From Rhodospirillaceae bacterium (GTDB lineage Bacteria; Pseudomonadota; Gammaproteobacteria; Steroidobacterales; Rariloculaceae), in the NCBI GenBank assembly GCA_002718345.1, contig PBDA01000014.1, positions 1-64,000 of the forward strand: a stretch of 64,000 nt of DNA. The letters run 5' to 3'. The position numbers and the translations under genes were made by a program. The notes under the pieces were generated by a model that searched no databases, had not been told where the DNA came from, and was given only the letters and a program-made list of their open reading frames with translations. Shown piece after piece: positions 60,003 through 64,000 of the stretch; position 1 is the stretch's first letter, and each line of letters begins with the position of its first letter.

Positions 60003-61211
60003 CTATTCAGATTTATTTTTACTGCGTTTTCTTGCTATAGAAAGGGTCTCTGGTACCATCAGTAGAAAAACTAACCCCCCTGCTAACCCTAATCCCGCTG
60101 TAGAAAAACTAGCTAACGAAAGGCTTGCTAGGTCAACCATAAGTCCCGCTAATAATGGGCCTATTGCCCAACCTGAATCACTAATAAGTCTCCATACGCC
60201 AAGAAATTCGCCGCGTACGCCTGGAGGAGATAGATCCATTCCTATTATCTGTACTAAACCCACACTGAGACCATTAGCTAATCCCAGCAGAATGCCAGCG
60301 ACAAGGAGAGAATAAAATCCCTGAGACAAAGGCAAAACTATAAAACCAATGATAAAAAACAAAATACTTGGTAGACCTGTCCATTTCCGTCCCCAACGAT
60401 CCATAGCAATACCAACAGGGTAAAATAAAGACATATCGACGGCAGCAGAAAGCGCATAGATAAGGCCGATTTTTGCCGCATCTAACCCTACCATCACACC
60501 AAAAAGAGGTAATAGTAACTGGCGAACAGATCTCATGAACTGAAATATGAGAGCTACAGAACCAGCAGTTGAGAAAATTTTCTTATTAGACTGAAAGATA
60601 TTAACAATAGTCTTATAGTGATTGGTATTCGGGGTTTTAGATGAATTTATATTGTTCGTATATAGAAATGATAAAAGTGCTGCGAGTGCCGCTATCCCCC
60701 CGCCTATAAAAAAAGCCGTTGAATAACCAAACTCCTGTGCGATAAACCCGCCAGCCAATGGACCTGCAAATGCTCCGAACCGCTGTATACCTGCTATTAC
60801 AGAAGTCGCACGACCTCTTTCGTTTGGGGAACAGCTAACTGTAATATGGGAAAGCCACCCAAGAAACCATGCAGCGTGAGCAGCCCCAAGAGGTATCACC
60901 AGTAAAGCTATCAGCCACTCAGCCGAAACCACTGCTAATAAAAGCATTACTATTGAAATTATTGTTAAACCGCTAATCAGGACTAATCTATTACCCAATC
61001 TGCTAACTAACACACCAGCAGGAACATCGAAGAAAAGGACACCGAAACCACGCAAACCCATCACTAACGCTGCAAATGCAGCACTGCCACTTAGTTCCAA
61101 CGCATAAAGCGGTAAAAGTAGGAACATCGCTTGATGGGCTACCGCCATCAATAGCGATGGGAGGTAAATAGGAATAAGTAGCCGATTGTAAGGTGATGGC
61201 AACAAAGCCAT
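60003..61211 (-). CDS. Major facilitator superfamily transporter
   Basis: The 402-residue protein has twelve predicted helices in two halves, with the MFS loop motif DVPAGVLVSRLGNRL between helices 2 and 3 and a related MDRWGRKWTG in the second half. It exports or imports an unknown small molecule. The order, convergent with the anchor-protein gene and 18 bases downstream of the aminotransferase gene on the same strand, gives no firm clue to the substrate. Family placement is clear. Confidence 0.88.
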   Translation of the reverse strand: MALLPSPYNRLLIPIYLPSLLMAVAHQAMFLLLPLYALELSGSAAFAALVMGLRGFGVLFFDVPAGVLVSRLGNRLVLISGLTIISIVMLLLAVVSAEWLIALLVIPLGAAHAAWFLGWLSHITVSCSPNERGRATSVIAGIQRFGAFAGPLAGGFIAQEFGYSTAFFIGGGIAALAALLSFLYTNNINSSKTPNTNHYKTIVNIFQSNKKIFSTAGSVALIFQFMRSVRQLLLPLFGVMVGLDAAKIGLIYALSAAVDMSLFYPVGIAMDRWGRKWTGLPSILFFIIGFIVLPLSQGFYSLLVAGILLGLANGLSVGLVQIIGMDLSPPGVRGEFLGVWRLISDSGWAIGPLLAGLMVDLASLSLASFSTAGLGLAGGLVFLLMVPETLSIARKRSKNKSE

Positions 61212-61229
61212 TAATCGAACAAAAGAAAA

Positions 61230-62420
61230 CTAGAGAACTGCAACAATTGAATCTACCACATAATCAACATTTGACTGATTAATACCTGCAACATTAATTC
61301 GGCTTGTTTCCACCATATAAACATGGAACTCTTCACGTAATTTAACTACCTGCTTCCTAGATAACCCAAGAAAAGAAAACATGCCTTTTTCTTCAGAGAT
61401 AAAAGAAAAATCACGAGGTGCATTTCTTCCTTCAGCTTTTTCCACAAAAAGTTGACGCAATGAATTAATGCGCGTTCTCATTGTTCCAAGTTCTTTAAGC
61501 CACAGTTTATTAAGCTCACCATCGCTTAAGACTCGTCCAGCAACTGCAGCCCCATGATCAGGCGGCATAGAATAAATGCCTCTTGCTACATTACCTAAAT
61601 TAGATTGCGCTATTTTTGCGCGCTCGACATCTTTGGACACTAAACTAGTCATCCCTACCCTTTCTCGGTATAAGCCAAGGTTCTTCGAGCAGGAAGTAAC
61701 TACAACAACTTCATCCAGTCTTTCTGCCATTAATCGAACACCATAGGCATCTTCTTCAAGGCCATTAGCTAGCCCCTGGTATGCTATGTCTATAAATGGA
61801 ACAATACCGCGCTCCTCAAAAAGGTCAGCAAGTAAATTCCATTGCTCCTTAGAAAGATCAGCACCACATGGGTTATGACAACACCCATGTAGCAATACAA
61901 TATCGTCAGACCTTAGTGTGTTAAATGCGTTGATCATTGCATCAAAATTTATGCAATGCTTGTCGTAGTCATAGTAGGGGTATTGCTCAAGATTCAAACC
62001 TGAAAGTTTTAATAATGGCATATGATTTGGCCAAGATGGATCACTCAACCAGACCCGAGCCTCCGGTTTTGCCCGTACAATTGTATGCCCAGCCACACAC
62101 AGCCCACCGCTGCCGCCAGGAGTTTGGATCGATGAAATTCTTCCAGCTCGAAGAGTAGGATGGTTAACGCCAAAAAGCATTGATTCCATGCTTTTGTTAA
62201 AACCTGCATTACCAGCAATTCCAACATAGGATTTGGTGCTCTGCTCCTCAAGAATTTGTTGCTCGGCAATGCGCACACAATCTAGTACCGGCGTTTTTCC
62301 TGAATCATCCTGATAAACACCAACACTAAGATCCACCTTACGCGGATCATTATCCTGTCGGTAAAGCGACATGATGCCGATAATGGCATCAGGAGGTAAA
62401 GCTTCTAGGCTCTGGAACAA
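61230..62420 (-). CDS. Aspartate/aromatic amino acid aminotransferase (class I)
   Basis: This 396-residue pyridoxal-phosphate enzyme aligns well with E. coli TyrB and AspC: SVGVYQDDSGKTPVLD, LLHGCCHNPCGADLS, DIAYQGLANGLEEDAYG, and the cofactor lysine in SCSKNLGLYRERVG (about residue 245), with the substrate arginine in SRINVAGI. Which of aspartate or aromatic amino acids is preferred is open. The start is TTG 62420 (MFQSLEALPP, as in TyrB), supported by TTGAGGACTATC before it. A repeat lies in its leader. Confidence 0.92.
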   Translation of the reverse strand: MFQSLEALPPDAIIGIMSLYRQDNDPRKVDLSVGVYQDDSGKTPVLDCVRIAEQQILEEQSTKSYVGIAGNAGFNKSMESMLFGVNHPTLRAGRISSIQTPGGSGGLCVAGHTIVRAKPEARVWLSDPSWPNHMPLLKLSGLNLEQYPYYDYDKHCINFDAMINAFNTLRSDDIVLLHGCCHNPCGADLSKEQWNLLADLFEERGIVPFIDIAYQGLANGLEEDAYGVRLMAERLDEVVVVTSCSKNLGLYRERVGMTSLVSKDVERAKIAQSNLGNVARGIYSMPPDHGAAVAGRVLSDGELNKLWLKELGTMRTRINSLRQLFVEKAEGRNAPRDFSFISEEKGMFSFLGLSRKQVVKLREEFHVYMVETSRINVAGINQSNVDYVVDSIVAVL

Positions 62421-62453
62421 AGATAGTCCTCAATTAGGTGCAGTGTGCAAACC

Positions 62454-62516
62454 GGTGGAGGATACTAAACGATAATCTCCACCTTTGGTACTAAACGAAA
62501 ATTAATCTCTACCTTT
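62454..62516. repeat. Imperfect direct repeat with hairpin in the aminotransferase leader
   Basis: Two copies of a 24-28 base unit stand side by side: TACTAAACGA-TAATCTCCACCTTT and TACTAAACGA-AAAT-TAATCTCTACCTTT, the second with a four-base insert. The first copy also pairs with the preceding GGTGGAG (62454-62460 with 62477-62483) to make a seven-base stem and 16-base loop. The site lies between the aminotransferase gene and the Nramp-like gene, both on the minus strand. It may be a binding site repeat, a leader or a decayed mobile repeat. Confidence 0.6.
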
Positions 62517-62548
62517 TAAAGACCTACTACCAAACTAGCACTGGCACA

Positions 62549-64000
62549 CTAACCACCAAAAAAAGATATAACTCTTGGAATCAACTGCTGCCATATTAAT
62601 ACCAATGAAAGTCCAGTAAACACAAATAGACTAAACCAGCCAAACCACTTTGCAAAAGCAGATGGGTAAAAAGTTTTGTCGTCCTTAGGAATCACTGTAA
62701 AACAATAATATAGATTGAGAAAGAAAATCACTGGGGCTACAAAATATGCTAATGCTGAAGCTACAAGGACCAGAAAAACTGGCCGAGGAATAAATAAAAT
62801 AAAAGCTGCAGAAGTAATCAAAGAGAAAAACATACTCAAACGATAAATGTTGTACTCAGAATACCAGCACTGCAGGTCCTCAGAACTGAGCTCGTCTTTA
62901 GTTGTGCCTGGCCGGCCAGCTGTTGCTTTAAAAAGATTTCGGCAACACGCACCAACAACTCTTGGCCATCCATCAAAATAATTAAATGCTGTAGAGTATG
63001 TTGCTGCCATAGCACCAACGAGAAATACAATCATCATTCCAGGGCCTACACTGTCAGTGAATATACGTGCTATCTCACCCATAACGGCATTACCCTGAAC
63101 TTCACTAGGGAACATCCAAACAGCAGCTAACAGCAGGAATATACAAACAAGAAAAAATGAAATAATGTGTCCCGCGCGAAAATCAATCAGTCCTATCTTG
63201 AACCACCTTCTACAGTACTCTAAAGCATGAGAAGGCATCAGCTTTGTATTGACAGCAAGATCTTCTTTACCGCTGGAAAACGCATTGAAACGGGCTGCAA
63301 TACCCTCATCTTCTAGCTTTTCTCGGATTCTCCCCATTCCAACTTTTTTTGCTTTCCCCCACTCAGAAGCCTGCAATGAAACATCAATTCCAGTCGGTAG
63401 TAAGCCTAAAAATGATGCAATGATCAGCCACGACCCTTCAGGAGTATCCAATTGGAAAAAGTGAACGAACTCGCTTACTGGGGCAGGGCTAACAACGTAA
63501 ACACCTAAGCTACAGACCAATAAAGTACCGGCTGCAATCTTTGTTACCAATTCAACAGCTTCGTACCTACCCCCAAGAATAATTGCTACCGAACTTGCGC
63601 CAATTAATAGACCGTAAAGCCCCAGTTCCAAATCATCTGCGATACCGGGGATATCTACCCCCAAATATTCTCGAAAAAAATAAAACAGAACCGCAGCCGC
63701 TGCAATTAACCTCCCAGCCTGACCTATCGCTGACTGAATAACCGTTGTGATAAGAACATACCAAACTGGTATTTTTTTCCATGCGGTAGCATAAGCGTCC
63801 AGCATGCTTCGTCCAGTTGCATGAGTGAAACGAAATGCCATTTCAAAACCGTAATACTTAAAGATGTAAGCAATAGGAATACACCAAAGCAATGCATAAC
63901 CGAAACGACCACCGGCTACAGGCGCTGTTACAAGATGACTGGTACCAATGCCGGTCATCATTAAGATCATCCCAGGTCCAAATTGGCGAATTAGGCTTGA
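62549..64000 (-). CDS. Nramp-like membrane transporter (N-terminus beyond the window)
   Basis: The track's ORF starts at 63970, but the frame stays open to the edge (RQFGPG before MILMM), so the gene continues off the right end. It has around eleven helices and the Nramp-type opening GPGMILMMTGIG, but the metal-binding DPGN is replaced by GTSH, and the helix-6 MPHN region reads LLPTGIDVSL. A charged loop (KKVGMGRIREKLEDEG) follows. Related Nramp-like proteins lacking these motifs carry other ions or unknown substrates. A role in manganese or iron uptake should therefore not be assumed. Confidence 0.8.
   Translation of the reverse strand, partial: SSLIRQFGPGMILMMTGIGTSHLVTAPVAGGRFGYALLWCIPIAYIFKYYGFEMAFRFTHATGRSMLDAYATAWKKIPVWYVLITTVIQSAIGQAGRLIAAAAVLFYFFREYLGVDIPGIADDLELGLYGLLIGASSVAIILGGRYEAVELVTKIAAGTLLVCSLGVYVVSPAPVSEFVHFFQLDTPEGSWLIIASFLGLLPTGIDVSLQASEWGKAKKVGMGRIREKLEDEGIAARFNAFSSGKEDLAVNTKLMPSHALEYCRRWFKIGLIDFRAGHIISFFLVCIFLLLAAVWMFPSEVQGNAVMGEIARIFTDSVGPGMMIVFLVGAMAATYSTAFNYFDGWPRVVGACCRNLFKATAGRPGTTKDELSSEDLQCWYSEYNIYRLSMFFSLITSAAFILFIPRPVFLVLVASALAYFVAPVIFFLNLYYCFTVIPKDDKTFYPSAFAKWFGWFSLFVFTGLSLVLIWQQLIPRVISFFGG

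Noticed and set aside
1-64000. CRISPR array, insertion sequence, tRNA or rRNA gene, prophage
   Set aside because: Intergenic gaps are all under 200 bases; none contains spaced repeats, terminal inverted repeats or a cloverleaf, and XerD is the chromosomal housekeeping recombinase.

Overview
The window reads as a dense, AT-leaning (roughly 40 % GC by eye) chromosomal segment of a Gammaproteobacterium, most likely a free-living marine one. This is inferred from E. coli-like gene versions and orders (umuDC under a LexA box, xerD followed by dsbC, zapE, gpmA, tesB, glnS, MoaB with the C-terminus typical of enterics) combined with many exported catabolic enzymes, a TonB-dependent receptor, TRAP transporter parts and DUF6152-type proteins. 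About 58 protein-coding genes were found, with no gene-free stretch over 300 bases, no tRNA or rRNA, no insertion sequence and no CRISPR array.

Layout. 1-2125: the 5' part of an exported M20 peptidase, then an SOS-controlled umuDC operon. 2164-10140 (minus): six genes whose products nearly all carry signal peptides: NHL propeller, Tat-exported amidase, two tandem Abhydrolase_10-type proteins, a DUF6152 protein and its partner. 10313-17098: a second DUF6152 protein, a seven-repeat FG-GAP lipoprotein, an exported MDR oxidoreductase, a sulfatase, a BKACE enzyme and a DUF6152 fusion. 17172-27097: housekeeping genes (dsbC, xerD, plsC, acetoacetyl-CoA synthetase, zapE, gpmA, gamma-carbonic anhydrase, tesB and others). 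27139-30975 (minus): a TPP riboswitch followed by a TonB-dependent receptor, a PnuC-type permease and a small-molecule kinase, read here as a thiamine uptake and salvage operon. 30988-37709 (minus): moaB, then an exported-enzyme operon (DUF6152 fusion, penicillin acylase, polysaccharide deacetylase, DoxX, two RidA proteins). 37783-55880: molybdenum cofactor genes (mocA, moaEDCA, moeA, xdhC, modBC) interleaved with a queuosine-precursor transporter, glnS, a TRAP binding protein, a MATE pump, folE and ubiX. 55890-64000: a TRAP operon with a broken dctQ, a LigI-like hydrolase, NUDIX, MFS, an aromatic/aspartate aminotransferase and a partial Nramp-like transporter.

How it fits together. Three themes stand out. 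First, a cell-envelope degradative machinery in which DUF6152 proteins recur four times, each with a His-His pair at the predicted mature N-terminus, twice fused to the domain that is a separate neighbouring gene elsewhere. This is the best candidate here for an undescribed system. Second, salvage of a vitamin (thiamine) from outside the cell. Third, molybdenum supply: cofactor synthesis, cytidylylation and XdhC point to xanthine-dehydrogenase-family enzymes encoded outside the window. Start codons were re-chosen for many genes where the ORF track began at an upstream TTG or inside a neighbour.
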